Assembly (NCBI GenBank): GCA_038116745.1
Contig: JAYODW010000007.1
Span: 1 to 64,000 of the forward strand
Length of the DNA stretch: 64,000 nucleotides
Reading direction: 5' to 3'
Origin: JAYODW01 sp038116745
GTDB lineage: Bacteria > Pseudomonadota > Gammaproteobacteria > Ga0077536
In this document: in pieces, positions 44,682-53,759 of the stretch
How the letters are laid out: every line of letters begins with the position of its first letter
Position numbering within the stretch: position 1 is the stretch's first letter
The notes under the pieces: model-generated
Told to the model about the DNA's origin: nothing
Database searches by the model: none
What the model saw: only the letters and a program-made list of their open reading frames with translations
Made by a program: the position numbers and the translations under genes

Positions 44682-45431
44682 TCAGGTCGCGAGGGATTCC
44701 GAAAGTCGTTTTGCGGTCGAGATGATGAGTTGCTGGATACGGGTCATGCCTTCCTGCAAAGCGCTCTCGATCTGCTCCATGGTGATGGGGCCCGACTGAC
44801 GACCGGCCGCAGCGTTGACCACCAGGGACACGTTCGCATACTCAAGACCGATTTCCCGCGCCAGCGCTGCCTCCGGCATGCCCGTCATCCCAACGAGAGT
44901 GCAGCCATCGCGTTCCAGTCGATCAATCTCAGCCGCTGTTTCGAGCCGCGGCCCTTGGGTGGCGGCATACACACCAGACGTACGCACGTCCAGTCCGGCG
45001 TCCGCGGCCGCGGCGATCAGTCCAGCTCGGAGCGCGGGCGAGTAGGGATCGGTGAAGTCCACATGCATGGGATGGGGCTGTGAGCCATCCGAATAGGTGT
45101 GCTCCCGTCCCCAGGTGTAGTCGATCAGCTGATGGGGAATGACGATAGTGCCGGCCGGAGAGGTCATGCCGCCAACGGCCGCCGTACCAATGACTGCGGT
45201 TGCCCCGAGCTCGGCCAGCGCGGCAACGTTGGCTCGGTAATTGACCTGATGCGGCGGCAGGTGATGACTTTCGCCATGTCTGGCCAGAAACAGCATCTCC
45301 ACGCCCTGCAGCTTTCCGCTGATGACGCTTGCCGACGGTTCCCCCCAGGGGGTCATCACGCGATGGCGCTTACGCAATTCCAGAGCCGGGAAGTCATAGA
45401 GACCGCTTCCGCCGATGACCGCCAGCTTCAT
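44682..45431 (-). CDS. mtnP: S-methyl-5'-thioinosine phosphorylase
   Basis: 249 residues, trimeric purine-nucleoside-phosphorylase/MTAP family. Phosphate-binding LAVIGGSGLYDFP at the N-terminus, FLARHGESHHLPPH and GGMTSPAGTIVIPH are typical. At the base-recognition site it has N206 in SLVVNAAAG, where 6-oxopurine enzymes carry Asn and adenine-specific MTAP carries Asp; this fits methylthioinosine rather than methylthioadenosine. In Pseudomonas the same enzyme sits beside hpt, as here, and works after MtaD. The start overlaps the hpt stop by one base (TGATG). Product hypoxanthine can be reused by Hpt. Confidence 0.85.
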   Translation of the reverse strand: MKLAVIGGSGLYDFPALELRKRHRVMTPWGEPSASVISGKLQGVEMLFLARHGESHHLPPHQVNYRANVAALAELGATAVIGTAAVGGMTSPAGTIVIPHQLIDYTWGREHTYSDGSQPHPMHVDFTDPYSPALRAGLIAAAADAGLDVRTSGVYAATQGPRLETAAEIDRLERDGCTLVGMTGMPEAALAREIGLEYANVSLVVNAAAGRQSGPITMEQIESALQEGMTRIQQLIISTAKRLSESLAT

Positions 45432-45991
45432 CAGTCGCCGCTCACCGCAAATATTCCCGGCGCGTTGCGAAGAAAGCTTTTGTAGTCCATGCCGTAGCCG
45501 AAAATGTAGGCATCGGGAAGCGACAGTGCGGAGAAATCCGTCGCGGTGAGGCCAGGGCGGTCTGCCACATCCTTGGTGACCAGCACTGCCGTCTGCACTT
45601 CTGCAGCACCGCGCTCCCAGCAGGCATCGACCAGGGCCTGGAGACTGATGCCGTGATCCAGCAGGTCATCCACGAGCAGCACCGTGCGGTCGCGCACGGA
45701 CTCCGGCGGGTGCTTGATCCAGCGGAGCTCTCCGCCTGTGGTGTGCATGCCGTAACGGGTCAGGTGGACGTAGTCCACCTGCAAAGGAAATGAAAGACGC
45801 TGCACCAGCATGGACAGCGGTACGACGCCGCCGGTCATCACCCCGAGCAGCAGCGGCGCGGTCTGGCTCAGCGCTTCGGTAATTTCGAGCGACATACGGT
45901 CCATCGCCTGCTCGATTACCGCCGGCGTGGCGAGGCAGGTTGCGGTTTCCCGCACGCGGTGTATTTCGTCAGCCGGGGGCAGCGTGCTCAA
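45431..45991 (-). CDS. hpt: Hypoxanthine-guanine phosphoribosyltransferase
   Basis: 186 residues. Salvages hypoxanthine and guanine with PRPP. The PRPP-binding motif is VLLVDDLLDHGISL; FGYGMDYKSFLRNAP near the C-terminus is the purine/hood region. The start TTG 45991 overlaps the upstream stop as TTGA and has GGAG 8 bases before it; it gives a Pseudomonas-sized protein (185). A longer reading through the upstream gene to 46081 is not supported. Together with the neighbouring methylthioinosine phosphorylase it closes the purine half of methylthioadenosine salvage. Confidence 0.9.
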   Translation of the reverse strand: MSTLPPADEIHRVRETATCLATPAVIEQAMDRMSLEITEALSQTAPLLLGVMTGGVVPLSMLVQRLSFPLQVDYVHLTRYGMHTTGGELRWIKHPPESVRDRTVLLVDDLLDHGISLQALVDACWERGAAEVQTAVLVTKDVADRPGLTATDFSALSLPDAYIFGYGMDYKSFLRNAPGIFAVSGD

Positions 45992-46866
45992 GTCCTGCTC
46001 TCCAGCGCTCTGCGTCCGCTCCAGTCGCGAGCGAACTGGTACGCGGTTCGTCCGCTGCGCGAACCGTGCAGCAGCGCCCACTGCAGAGCTGCTTCACGCG
46101 CCGCGAGCATGTCATCCCCAACTGTTGCATGCGCCTCGAGCCAGTGATCCACGATATCCAGATAACGCTCCTGATTGAGTGGATGGAAAGACAGCCACAG
46201 CCCGAAGCGCTCCGAAAGTGAGGTTTTTTCCTCTATGGCTTCGGCGTAGTGCAGTTCCCCGTCGGTAACCCGGGTGGCTTGATTGTCCGACTGCATCTCG
46301 GGCAGCAGATGGCGGCGGTTTGAGGTCGCGTAGATCACCACGTTGTCGGGAGTCTCCAGCACGGAACCATCGAGCACGGTTTTCAGCGCGCGGTAGGTAG
46401 CGTCGTGCCCGTCAAATGTGAGGTCGTCGCAATAGATGACGAAACGGGCGTTGCTGCCGTCGAGGCGATCGATGATGTCCGGCAGGTCCACCAGATCGAG
46501 ACGATCGACCTCGATCAGCCGCAGGCCATCAGCCGCGAAATGATTCAGCAGTGCTTTGACGAGTGAGGATTTTCCAGTGCCGCGCGGTCCCCAGAGGAGC
46601 GCATTGTTTGCCGGTAAGCCGGCGAGGAACTGACGCGTGTTGCGTTCCAGCGTTTGTTTCTGACGCTCGATGTGAAGCAGGTCGTCGAGCGCGATGGAGT
46701 TGAAACGCTGGATGGGCTGGAGGCGTTTCTCTTTGCCGTCGCTGCGCCAGCGCCAGGCGATCGCATTGTCGATCTCTACATTCTCATCACGTGGGCTCGG
46801 TATAAGAGACTCGATACGGTCAAGCAACCGGTTGATGCGTTTGAGAAATTTTTCGGTTTTGTTCAA
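45988..46866 (-). CDS. DUF815-type AAA ATPase
   Basis: 292 residues from the TTG at 46866. The Walker A motif is GPRGTGKSSLVKAL and Walker B is RFVIYCDDLTFD; the sensor-type TSNRRHLLPE follows, and the whole matches the DUF815 ATPase family of unknown role. The N-terminal 50 residues are a charged helical segment. No ATG or GTG lies in the upstream open frame; the only alternative is TTG 46950, four bases after cyaA, which would add 28 unlikely residues. It overlaps hpt by 4 bp, so it belongs to the hpt-mtnP operon. Confidence 0.8.
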   Translation of the reverse strand: MNKTEKFLKRINRLLDRIESLIPSPRDENVEIDNAIAWRWRSDGKEKRLQPIQRFNSIALDDLLHIERQKQTLERNTRQFLAGLPANNALLWGPRGTGKSSLVKALLNHFAADGLRLIEVDRLDLVDLPDIIDRLDGSNARFVIYCDDLTFDGHDATYRALKTVLDGSVLETPDNVVIYATSNRRHLLPEMQSDNQATRVTDGELHYAEAIEEKTSLSERFGLWLSFHPLNQERYLDIVDHWLEAHATVGDDMLAAREAALQWALLHGSRSGRTAYQFARDWSGRRALESRT

Positions 46867-46954
46867 AGACTGAGGACCCGTCTCTAAAAATCCGGCGCGC
46901 AATCTTATCGTAGTCCGATTACCGAGGGCCGCGGGAAAAGCGGGCGGCAAGCGG

Positions 46955-49819
46955 TTAAAGACCTACTGGAAGGACGGTGTCCGAATAGTCGGCGTGCAGC
47001 GCCTTGGTCAGCTGAGTTTCGATCCGTTTTTTGTAGCTCAGCAGGTCATGGGGACGCAGAGCATTGCCGCCGCTGAGCTGATGAAAACGGTTCGAAAGGT
47101 CAAATTCGGTGATGTAGATGGGGTAGGTGCTGCCGCTGCGTCTTTGCGCAACCACATACTGCGCAACAACCTGAAACAGCGTACTACCGTACTCCCACGT
47201 GGAAAACTCACGGTCGTTCATCACCACCGTGAAGTTCGGCTTGCCTGCGGAGTCTGCATCAGCCAGAACGGTCAGCGGCATATATCCCCCGCTCGGTTGC
47301 TCGAGCCGGGCGCCGTCGGTAATTCTTACCCGGCTGCCAATGAGCTCGGCCTGCAGCGTATCGACCTCGACCGAGAGAAGATCGTCCTCCTGGTTACCGA
47401 GATGCTGACAGTGTCTGATGGCCGCCGTAATGAAGCTGCGGTAATGACCCAGGAGCGCCGCGACGCTGTAGCACTCCTGGCGCTGCATCAGCAGGACACC
47501 GCGCTCATCGATAATGTACACCTCAGCCTTTTCGCCGTGGGATACCGCGTAGATCTGGATCCGACCCCTGCGGTTCTGCGCGTAAAGTGTTGCCAGCATG
47601 AGGGCACGCGAGCAGCCAGCGTCAAATCTGACGTCATTGAAGCGTTCCGACGGGATCTGCTCGAGGCAATGGTGGAGCTGCGCGAGAGACTTATGACTCT
47701 CAAGCACGGGCTTATCGCCCTCGATGCGCAGGTGATGGAGATGTGTTTTCGTTTCAAGGATGTAATGCGGTGCGACATCACTCTCTGAGCGGCGCAGATG
47801 CCTCAAGGCTCTACGAAAAATCTCTTCCGTACGGGTGGTGATGCTACGCGCATGCACGCCGCTGAAGCTGTGGGCTGAAGAGGTCGGTAACAAGCCCATT
47901 TCGTGCTGGTCAGCCGGCCAGGCCAGGCACTCCACTATGGCCTCGACCAGCGCGGCATCGCCTGTGTAGTGAAAGGCGAATGTTTCGTTCCAGCTGGTCG
48001 CCAGATGCAGGTCCACCGTCTGCACCAGGTTCAGACCACGGCCGCCGAACTGGTAGGGGTCGCTGCGATCGCTGGTCAGAACGTCCCCGTCTCCGTGGGC
48101 GCCCGTATTAGGGTTCTCGCCCACGTTCACCAGCAGAAGTACCTTGGTGATGCGTGAATGGGTCGACAGCGGATCGACTGTGGCTGCCCCGTCGTCTTTA
48201 GCCAGTGTCTCACCGAGGGTTTCGTAAACGCGCCGGATCTCGCCGCGGGAAAGACTGCTCGCTCCCGGGAACACCTGCCAGGAGGTATTCAGATCGGCGA
48301 TGCGATTCAGTCGGCACCAGAGGATGATTTCGGCTGCAGAGCTTGAACGCTTGATCGGTTTCTGTTTGCCGATCTCGGCAGGAGTTACGCTGCCGCTGAA
48401 TAACAGCCAGACACTGGTACCGCTCTCCGCGGTAACCTCATGGAGAGACAGCGTCGCTTCTCTCGGGTTCTGTGTAATTCCCCGGGTGATGACCTCGATT
48501 TTCGATGGCTTACGGTCAAATGCGGCGTAGAGTTTCCGTCCAAGGATGTGCAGATCACGGGCGGTTATTTTGATTTCACTGGCATGATTGCGGGCGAAGG
48601 CAGAGAGATTTGCGTAGCTCTCTTTCAGGGTTCGAGTAAGGTCGCGTCGCTCTTCGACCGCTGTGTTCAGCTTCCAGTTATCCCGACCGTCCAACAGCAG
48701 CACCTTCCCCTGCGACCAGTCCCATACCTTGACCAGTTTCTGCATCACTTCTCTGCGCCATTCGGCTTCATCGGGCGGACGGGGTTCGCTCACGCGGACG
48801 TTGGTTTTGAGATAGAAGCTGCGTCGCAGAACGTCGAGGCGAACAGGATCGTTTGTCGCCATCAGATATTCCTCGACCTTGGCATACATCAGGATGTAAG
48901 GGTCGATGGCGTTCAGTTCGACGCGCTGGGACTCGACATTTTTTTTGAACCGGGAGCAGAGCAGGCCGATGTCTGGATGGTCTGCGGCGTAGGCTTCCAT
49001 CAGCAGGAGTTTCAGGACTGCCTTGTAAGGTGACTCAATGCTCTTATAAAGCTGCCACACCGCGGCGCCGAAGAATTCCTCCACAGGAATGGTCGGCATG
49101 CCGCCGAAATCAATGTAGTCAGTCGCGTCGAAAACCCTGCGCTTATGGGCGTCTTCGACGTAGGCGTCGTACTGCGCGTCGTAGCACGACGGCACCCGCC
49201 ACCATAGGGGTGGCAGGCCCGCAACGAGCAGGCTGGAGCGATAAAACTCGTCGAGCAGCACTGAATGCTGCGAGCTGCCGCTGGACTCGGCGGACAGGGA
49301 CAGGGTTTCCCCGCGCTTGAAGCGTTCGGCATCGAACACGAAGAAATGAACCTCCAGCCCGAAGCTTTCACCGAAGCGTTCTAGAAGGACCGCCTTTTCC
49401 TGCAGCTGCTGCACAGCATCAACGCTGAGATCAGAATCGTGGATCAGCCAGAAGTCGAGGTCGCTGGTCCGCGAGTAAGACACCGTGCCCGGACTGCCCA
49501 TCATGTACAGGCCGCGGAGCGCAAAGCGCGGAGCCGCTCGGCGATCCAGTTCGAAGCCGCGGCTAACGCGTTTCATCGCCTGTAGGGCAGTGTTGCTCGG
49601 GCTGTAGTCGGCTAAGCCAAAAGGCGTGTCCTTTGAGACATATCCGGGCAGCAGCGCATGGTTGAGATGGAACAGAAGCGGCAGGGTGTCCAGAAAATCA
49701 CGCTGCCTTGCAGACAGGCTCTCCTGCACGCGGCGCAAGCGATCGAGATTCAGCGTGGAGAAGCGTTTCTCCGCCGAGGGCAAGGCGTAATCGAACTGGG
49801 GGGCTGGCGGCGGATTCAT
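46955..49819 (-). CDS. cyaA: Class I adenylate cyclase
   Basis: 954 residues. Makes cAMP; class I enzymes (enteric/Pseudomonas type) have a nucleotidyltransferase-fold catalytic N-terminus and a long regulatory C-terminus. Here the catalytic part includes LYMMGSPGTVSYSRTSDLDFWL, with the Gly-Ser and the DxD pair expected for this fold. The class is restricted to gammaproteobacteria and close relatives, which supports the taxonomic call. No CRP-like gene is in the window. It is divergent from glyA across 232 bp. A hairpin lies just ahead of the start. Confidence 0.95.
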   Translation of the reverse strand: MNPPPAPQFDYALPSAEKRFSTLNLDRLRRVQESLSARQRDFLDTLPLLFHLNHALLPGYVSKDTPFGLADYSPSNTALQAMKRVSRGFELDRRAAPRFALRGLYMMGSPGTVSYSRTSDLDFWLIHDSDLSVDAVQQLQEKAVLLERFGESFGLEVHFFVFDAERFKRGETLSLSAESSGSSQHSVLLDEFYRSSLLVAGLPPLWWRVPSCYDAQYDAYVEDAHKRRVFDATDYIDFGGMPTIPVEEFFGAAVWQLYKSIESPYKAVLKLLLMEAYAADHPDIGLLCSRFKKNVESQRVELNAIDPYILMYAKVEEYLMATNDPVRLDVLRRSFYLKTNVRVSEPRPPDEAEWRREVMQKLVKVWDWSQGKVLLLDGRDNWKLNTAVEERRDLTRTLKESYANLSAFARNHASEIKITARDLHILGRKLYAAFDRKPSKIEVITRGITQNPREATLSLHEVTAESGTSVWLLFSGSVTPAEIGKQKPIKRSSSAAEIILWCRLNRIADLNTSWQVFPGASSLSRGEIRRVYETLGETLAKDDGAATVDPLSTHSRITKVLLLVNVGENPNTGAHGDGDVLTSDRSDPYQFGGRGLNLVQTVDLHLATSWNETFAFHYTGDAALVEAIVECLAWPADQHEMGLLPTSSAHSFSGVHARSITTRTEEIFRRALRHLRRSESDVAPHYILETKTHLHHLRIEGDKPVLESHKSLAQLHHCLEQIPSERFNDVRFDAGCSRALMLATLYAQNRRGRIQIYAVSHGEKAEVYIIDERGVLLMQRQECYSVAALLGHYRSFITAAIRHCQHLGNQEDDLLSVEVDTLQAELIGSRVRITDGARLEQPSGGYMPLTVLADADSAGKPNFTVVMNDREFSTWEYGSTLFQVVAQYVVAQRRSGSTYPIYITEFDLSNRFHQLSGGNALRPHDLLSYKKRIETQLTKALHADYSDTVLPVGL

Positions 49820-49826
49820 GGTGCCT

Positions 49827-49846
49827 CAGCCGCCACACGGCGGCTG
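49827..49846 (-). promoter_or_regulatory. Hairpin overlapping the cyaA ribosome-binding site
   Basis: CAGCCGCC-GTGT-GGCGGCTG on the minus strand is a perfect 8-bp stem that ends 7 nt before the cyaA ATG (49819). The only Shine-Dalgarno-like bases (GAGG, 49827-49824) abut and partly enter the stem, so folding could reduce initiation. Confidence 0.5.
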
Positions 49847-49919
49847 TTGGAGTGACTTTCTCTCCCCGGAATTGTTGCGGTAACTCCCGGATATATCAAC
49901 GAAAATTTCCCCGTTACGA

Positions 49920-49948
49920 TTGAGTCGCAAAGGCGGATAGCGGATAAT
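49920..49948 (+). promoter_or_regulatory. Predicted sigma70 promoter of glyA
   Basis: TTGAGT at 49920-49925, spacer of 17 bp, then GATAAT at 49943-49948 (4/6 and 5/6 matches). Predicted start near 49955, leaving about 97 nt of leader before the glyA ATG at 50052. No glycine aptamer motif was seen in that leader. Confidence 0.55.
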
Positions 49949-50051
49949 CAAGGCTCGCACACCGAGCTTCATGTACCGTCTCGAACTCGGCCGGCGGCAC
50001 CGGGGCGCACCGATTCCTCACGCAGCTCGAGCCTATCAGGTATCAACAGAA

Positions 50052-51317
50052 ATGTTCGCTGAAACGAAAAATATCGCCGATTTCGATCCCGAGCTGTCGC
50101 GGGCACTGGAAGCAGAGCGCGAGCGCCAGGAAACGCATATTGAGCTGATCGCCTCCGAGAATCACACCAGTCCCCGCGTGCTCGAGGCCGCAGGTACGGT
50201 GCTGACAAACAAGTATGCGGAGGGCTACCCGGGCAAGCGGTATTACGGCGGGTGTGAGCATGTGGACGTCGTTGAGGAGCTCGCTATCCAGCGGGCTCGG
50301 ACTTTGTTCAATGCGGACTTTGCTAATGTGCAGCCGCATTCGGGATCACAGGCAAACGCAGCCGCGTACCTGGCGCTGCTTGACGCCGGTGACACCATAC
50401 TCGGGATGAGTCTGGCGGACGGAGGTCATCTGACCCACGGCGCAAAGGTCAATTTTTCGGGAAAGACTTACCGCGCCGTGCAGTACGGTTTGGATGCTGT
50501 TACCGGACAGATCGATTACGACCAGGTTTCGCGGCTGGCGCGAGAGCACCGACCGCGGGTCATCATGACGGGTTTCTCGGCCTATTCACGCATTATTGAC
50601 TGGGCGCGCTTTCGCGAGATTGCCGACGATGTCGGCGCGTTTATTGTTGCCGATATGGCGCATGTGGCCGGCCTAGTTGCGGTCGGTCTTTACCCCAGTC
50701 CGGTTCAGCTGGCGGACGTCACAACGTCGACAACGCACAAAACCCTGCGCGGACCGCGCTCAGGTCTGATCCTCGCCCGTGCCGATGAGGCTATTGAAAA
50801 GCGACTGAACTCTGCTGTGTTTCCCGGGCTTCAGGGCGGCCCGCTGATGCACATCATTGCGGCGAAGGCAGTTTCCTTCAAAGAGGCCATGGAGCCCGGT
50901 TTCCGCAGCTATCAGGAGCAGGTTCTGGCCAACGCCCGGGTCATGGCTGAGACGTTCATGACCCGGGGTTTCAGCATTGTTTCCGGCGGTACCGACAATC
51001 ATCTCTTCCTGGTGGATCTGGTTAATCGAGGGCTGACCGGAAAAGCGGCTGATGCCGCGCTCGGGGCAGCGCATATCACCGTCAACAAGAATGCAGTTCC
51101 AAATGATCCACAGTCTCCTTTTGTAACCAGCGGGATCCGGGTCGGTACACCGGCGATGACCACCCGTGGAATGCGAGAGGACGAAGCGCGGATGGTTGCC
51201 GGCTGGATGTGCGACGTGCTGGAAGCTATCGGAGACGAGTCGATTATCGCGCGGGTGCGCCAGGACGTCGGTCAGCTGTGCCGCTCGTTTCCCGTATACA
51301 GGGCAGCAGTGGGCTGA
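50052..51317 (+). CDS. glyA: Serine hydroxymethyltransferase
   Basis: 421 residues. Interconverts serine/THF and glycine/methylene-THF. The PLP lysine is K230 in STTHKTLRGPRSG; the N-terminal ELIASENHTSPRVLEAAG and YGGCEHVDVVE signatures are present. ATG 50052 (MFAETKNIADFD) matches family N-termini better than an in-frame opening 27 codons upstream that would run through the leader. It has its own predicted promoter. The downstream order glyA-nrdR-ribD-ribE-ribBA-ribH-nusB-thiL is a recognised gammaproteobacterial operon. Confidence 0.96.
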   Translation: MFAETKNIADFDPELSRALEAERERQETHIELIASENHTSPRVLEAAGTVLTNKYAEGYPGKRYYGGCEHVDVVEELAIQRARTLFNADFANVQPHSGSQANAAAYLALLDAGDTILGMSLADGGHLTHGAKVNFSGKTYRAVQYGLDAVTGQIDYDQVSRLAREHRPRVIMTGFSAYSRIIDWARFREIADDVGAFIVADMAHVAGLVAVGLYPSPVQLADVTTSTTHKTLRGPRSGLILARADEAIEKRLNSAVFPGLQGGPLMHIIAAKAVSFKEAMEPGFRSYQEQVLANARVMAETFMTRGFSIVSGGTDNHLFLVDLVNRGLTGKAADAALGAAHITVNKNAVPNDPQSPFVTSGIRVGTPAMTTRGMREDEARMVAGWMCDVLEAIGDESIIARVRQDVGQLCRSFPVYRAAVG

Positions 51318-51340
51318 GCTCAGGCGCAGGCCGTTCCCCG

Positions 51341-51859
51341 ATGCACTGTCCGTTCTGCAGCCATGATGACACCAGGGTGGTTGATTCCCGCCTGCTTGGT
51401 GACGGCGATCAGATTCGGCGACGTCGTGAATGTCAGAGCTGTAAGGCCCGTTTCACGACCTACGAAACCGCAGAGCTCAGCCTGCCGCGCATCATCAAGA
51501 ATGACGGGCGGAGAGAAACCTTCAACGACGAAAAGTTGCGCACAGGGATCCTCAAGGCGCTCGAAAAAAGACCCGTCGCGACCGACCGCGTCGAACAGGC
51601 CGTCAATGAAGTCAAACGCAGGGTGCGGGAGAGTGGCGAGCGTGAGGTCGACAGCGTGCGGGTAGGTGAGTGGGTGATGGATGTTCTCCGTCGACTCGAT
51701 CAGGTCGCCTATGTGCGTTTTGCCTCCGTGTATCGGAGTTTTGAGGATGTGCGGGCGTTTCTCGAGGAAATTGAGCGACTCGAGAACGATCTGCCGCCGC
51801 ACCTGAGGGAGCAGCAGCTTGAGCTGCTCGCCTCCAGCAAGGAACGAAAGCCCCGCTGA
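51341..51859 (+). CDS. nrdR: Transcriptional repressor NrdR
   Basis: 172 residues. Zinc-ribbon (C3, C6, C31, C34 in MHCPFC and ECQSC) plus ATP-cone domain. It represses ribonucleotide reductase genes according to the ATP/dATP state. The start is ATG 51341, forced by the conserved MHCPFC opening; the 23-bp gap after glyA supports co-transcription. Length is near the usual 150-175. Confidence 0.96.
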   Translation: MHCPFCSHDDTRVVDSRLLGDGDQIRRRRECQSCKARFTTYETAELSLPRIIKNDGRRETFNDEKLRTGILKALEKRPVATDRVEQAVNEVKRRVRESGEREVDSVRVGEWVMDVLRRLDQVAYVRFASVYRSFEDVRAFLEEIERLENDLPPHLREQQLELLASSKERKPR

Positions 51860-51889
51860 CATCAGCCAGGTCTACTGCCGAGAAGGGCT

Positions 51890-53029
51890 ATGAACGAATC
51901 TGCGGGCACAGATGACCGCTTCATGGACGAGGCTCTCCTGGAGGCACGCCGCGGGCGCTACTCCGTTTCCCCTAATCCTGCAGTGGGCTGCGTCATCGTC
52001 CGGGATGGGCGCATCATCGGGCGGGGCTTTCACGCGCGACCGGGTGGTCCCCATGCGGAGATTGCCGCGCTTGAGTCGATCAATGGGAAAGCGGCCGGCG
52101 CAACTGCTTTCGTTACCCTGGAACCCTGCAATCATCATGGTCGGACCGGGCCGTGCGCCAAGGCATTGATTGAGGCCGGCATTAAACGGGTTGTTTATGC
52201 TAACGATGACATCAATCCAGCGGTCGCCGGCGGTGGCCGTGCGTGTCTGGAGGCGGCCGGATTACAGGTTCTGAGCGGCGTGCGGAGCGCCGAGGCCTGG
52301 GCGCTGAATGCGGGATTTTTCAAGCGAGCGAGCACTGAAATGCCGTTCGTCCGGGTCAAGCTGGCCATGAGTCTCGACGGTGCAGTCGCTCTGGCGTCAG
52401 GCGAGAGTCAGTGGATTACCGGTAGCTGTGCTCGGAGCGATGTCCAGCGTCTCCGGGCGGAAGCCTGCGTGATTGTCACCGGAGCCGGCACGGTTGTCGC
52501 AGATGACCCGTCGCTCAACGTGCGCGACCCTGCGCTCGAGATGCGCGGTCGAGTGCCGGCCCGGGCGATCCTCGACTCCCGGTTGCGCGTACCCGAGAAG
52601 TCCCGACTGTTCACCCTGCCCGGACGCAAACTGCTCTTCTGCGCCAGCTGTGCCGGCGCCCGAGCGGCGGGGCTACGTTCCCAGGGCGCGACGGTCGAGG
52701 TCGTCGACGCTGACGCCCGCGGACTGAACCTGGCGGCTGTGCTGCGTCGCCTCGCCGCGCTCGAATGCAACGATGTGCTGGTTGAAGCCGGGCCGACGCT
52801 GGCGGGCGCGTTTCTCGAAGCGCAACTGGTCGATGAACTCGTGTTGTACATCGCGCCTCGGTTGCTGGGCCTGGAAGCGCGACGGGCTTTCCGGTTGCCG
52901 TCACCGGAGCGCCTGAAAGATGCGTTTGCCCTGGACCTCGTCGACACCAGGCGTCTGGACGAGGATATTGCTCTGACGCTGCGGCCGCGGGCCGCTGAAT
53001 GGGAGAAGAAGACATGTTCACCGGGATAG
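51890..53029 (+). CDS. ribD: Riboflavin biosynthesis deaminase/reductase RibD
   Basis: 379 residues. Bifunctional: the N-terminal deaminase domain (1-145) has the zinc motif GGPHAEIAAL with its Glu, and LEPCNHHGRTGPC with its cysteines; the C-terminal reductase (150-375) has RVKLAMSLDGAVAL and the NADPH-site motif of DHFR-like RibG reductases. It performs steps 2 and 3 of riboflavin synthesis. ATG 51890 follows AAGGG by a few bases. The end overlaps ribE by 16 bp. Confidence 0.95.
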   Translation: MNESAGTDDRFMDEALLEARRGRYSVSPNPAVGCVIVRDGRIIGRGFHARPGGPHAEIAALESINGKAAGATAFVTLEPCNHHGRTGPCAKALIEAGIKRVVYANDDINPAVAGGGRACLEAAGLQVLSGVRSAEAWALNAGFFKRASTEMPFVRVKLAMSLDGAVALASGESQWITGSCARSDVQRLRAEACVIVTGAGTVVADDPSLNVRDPALEMRGRVPARAILDSRLRVPEKSRLFTLPGRKLLFCASCAGARAAGLRSQGATVEVVDADARGLNLAAVLRRLAALECNDVLVEAGPTLAGAFLEAQLVDELVLYIAPRLLGLEARRAFRLPSPERLKDAFALDLVDTRRLDEDIALTLRPRAAEWEKKTCSPG

Positions 53030-53676
53030 TTGCGACGGTCGGGAGGATCGAGAAGCTGCAGCGGGTCGGGGACGCCATGCGGCTGCGGATCCATGCCGGC
53101 GACCTCGATCTCACCGACGTGGCGCTGGGAGACTCCATCGCGGTGTCCGGACCCTGTCTGACCGTGGTCGCACTGGAAACGGGACGCTTTGAGGTAGACG
53201 TATCGTCGGAGACGCTGGCGCGCACAACGCTGGGCCAGCGCGGTTCCGGCGACTCCGTCAACCTCGAAAAAGCGCTGCGGCTCGATGAGCGCCTGGGCGG
53301 GCATCTTGTCAGCGGCCACGTCGACGGTATCGGGCGGGTGCTGCTGCGCGACACGCTGGACGATTACGTGCGTTTCTCAATTGGCGTCCCCGCGGCGCTG
53401 GCACGCTATCTGGCGTTCAAGGGCTCGGTCTGCGTGGACGGTGTCAGTCTCACGGTTAACGCGGCGCATCAGGATAGTTTTGAGATCCTGACCATTCCCC
53501 ACACCCTCGAGCGCACGACCCTGAACGCCCTGGGTACAGGTGCGGAAGTGAACATTGAGGTGGATCTAATCGCCCGCTACATCGAGCGGTTACTCACCAG
53601 CGGCGGTCATGACGGTGCGGGTATCAGCCTTGCTTCTCTCGTTGCGGCGGGCTTTGCCGGGAACGACGGGCGTTGA
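53014..53676 (+). CDS. ribE: Riboflavin synthase, alpha subunit
   Basis: 220 residues, two lumazine-binding domains in tandem: residues 1-97 starting MFTGIVATVGRIEKL and residues 98-200 (GGHLVSGHVDGIGRV). Last step of riboflavin synthesis, converting two lumazine molecules to riboflavin. ATG 53014, preceded by GGGAGAAG, is inside the ribD end, suggesting coupling. The symbol follows Gram-negative operon usage (ribC in E. coli). The C-terminal 15-20 residues vary as usual. Confidence 0.93.
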   Translation: MFTGIVATVGRIEKLQRVGDAMRLRIHAGDLDLTDVALGDSIAVSGPCLTVVALETGRFEVDVSSETLARTTLGQRGSGDSVNLEKALRLDERLGGHLVSGHVDGIGRVLLRDTLDDYVRFSIGVPAALARYLAFKGSVCVDGVSLTVNAAHQDSFEILTIPHTLERTTLNALGTGAEVNIEVDLIARYIERLLTSGGHDGAGISLASLVAAGFAGNDGR

Positions 53677-53759
53677 CGGGATATCCAGGGCCAGTTTTTC
53701 GGGGCTCTGTTTATAATCCGCCTCCATTTATTTTCAGCTGCAGGCAGGCGACAGCCAAT

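Noticed and set aside
53712..53717. TATAAT as a ribBA promoter
   Set aside because: The only TTGACG nearby is 33 bp upstream (53673-53678), far too distant, and it overlaps the ribE stop.
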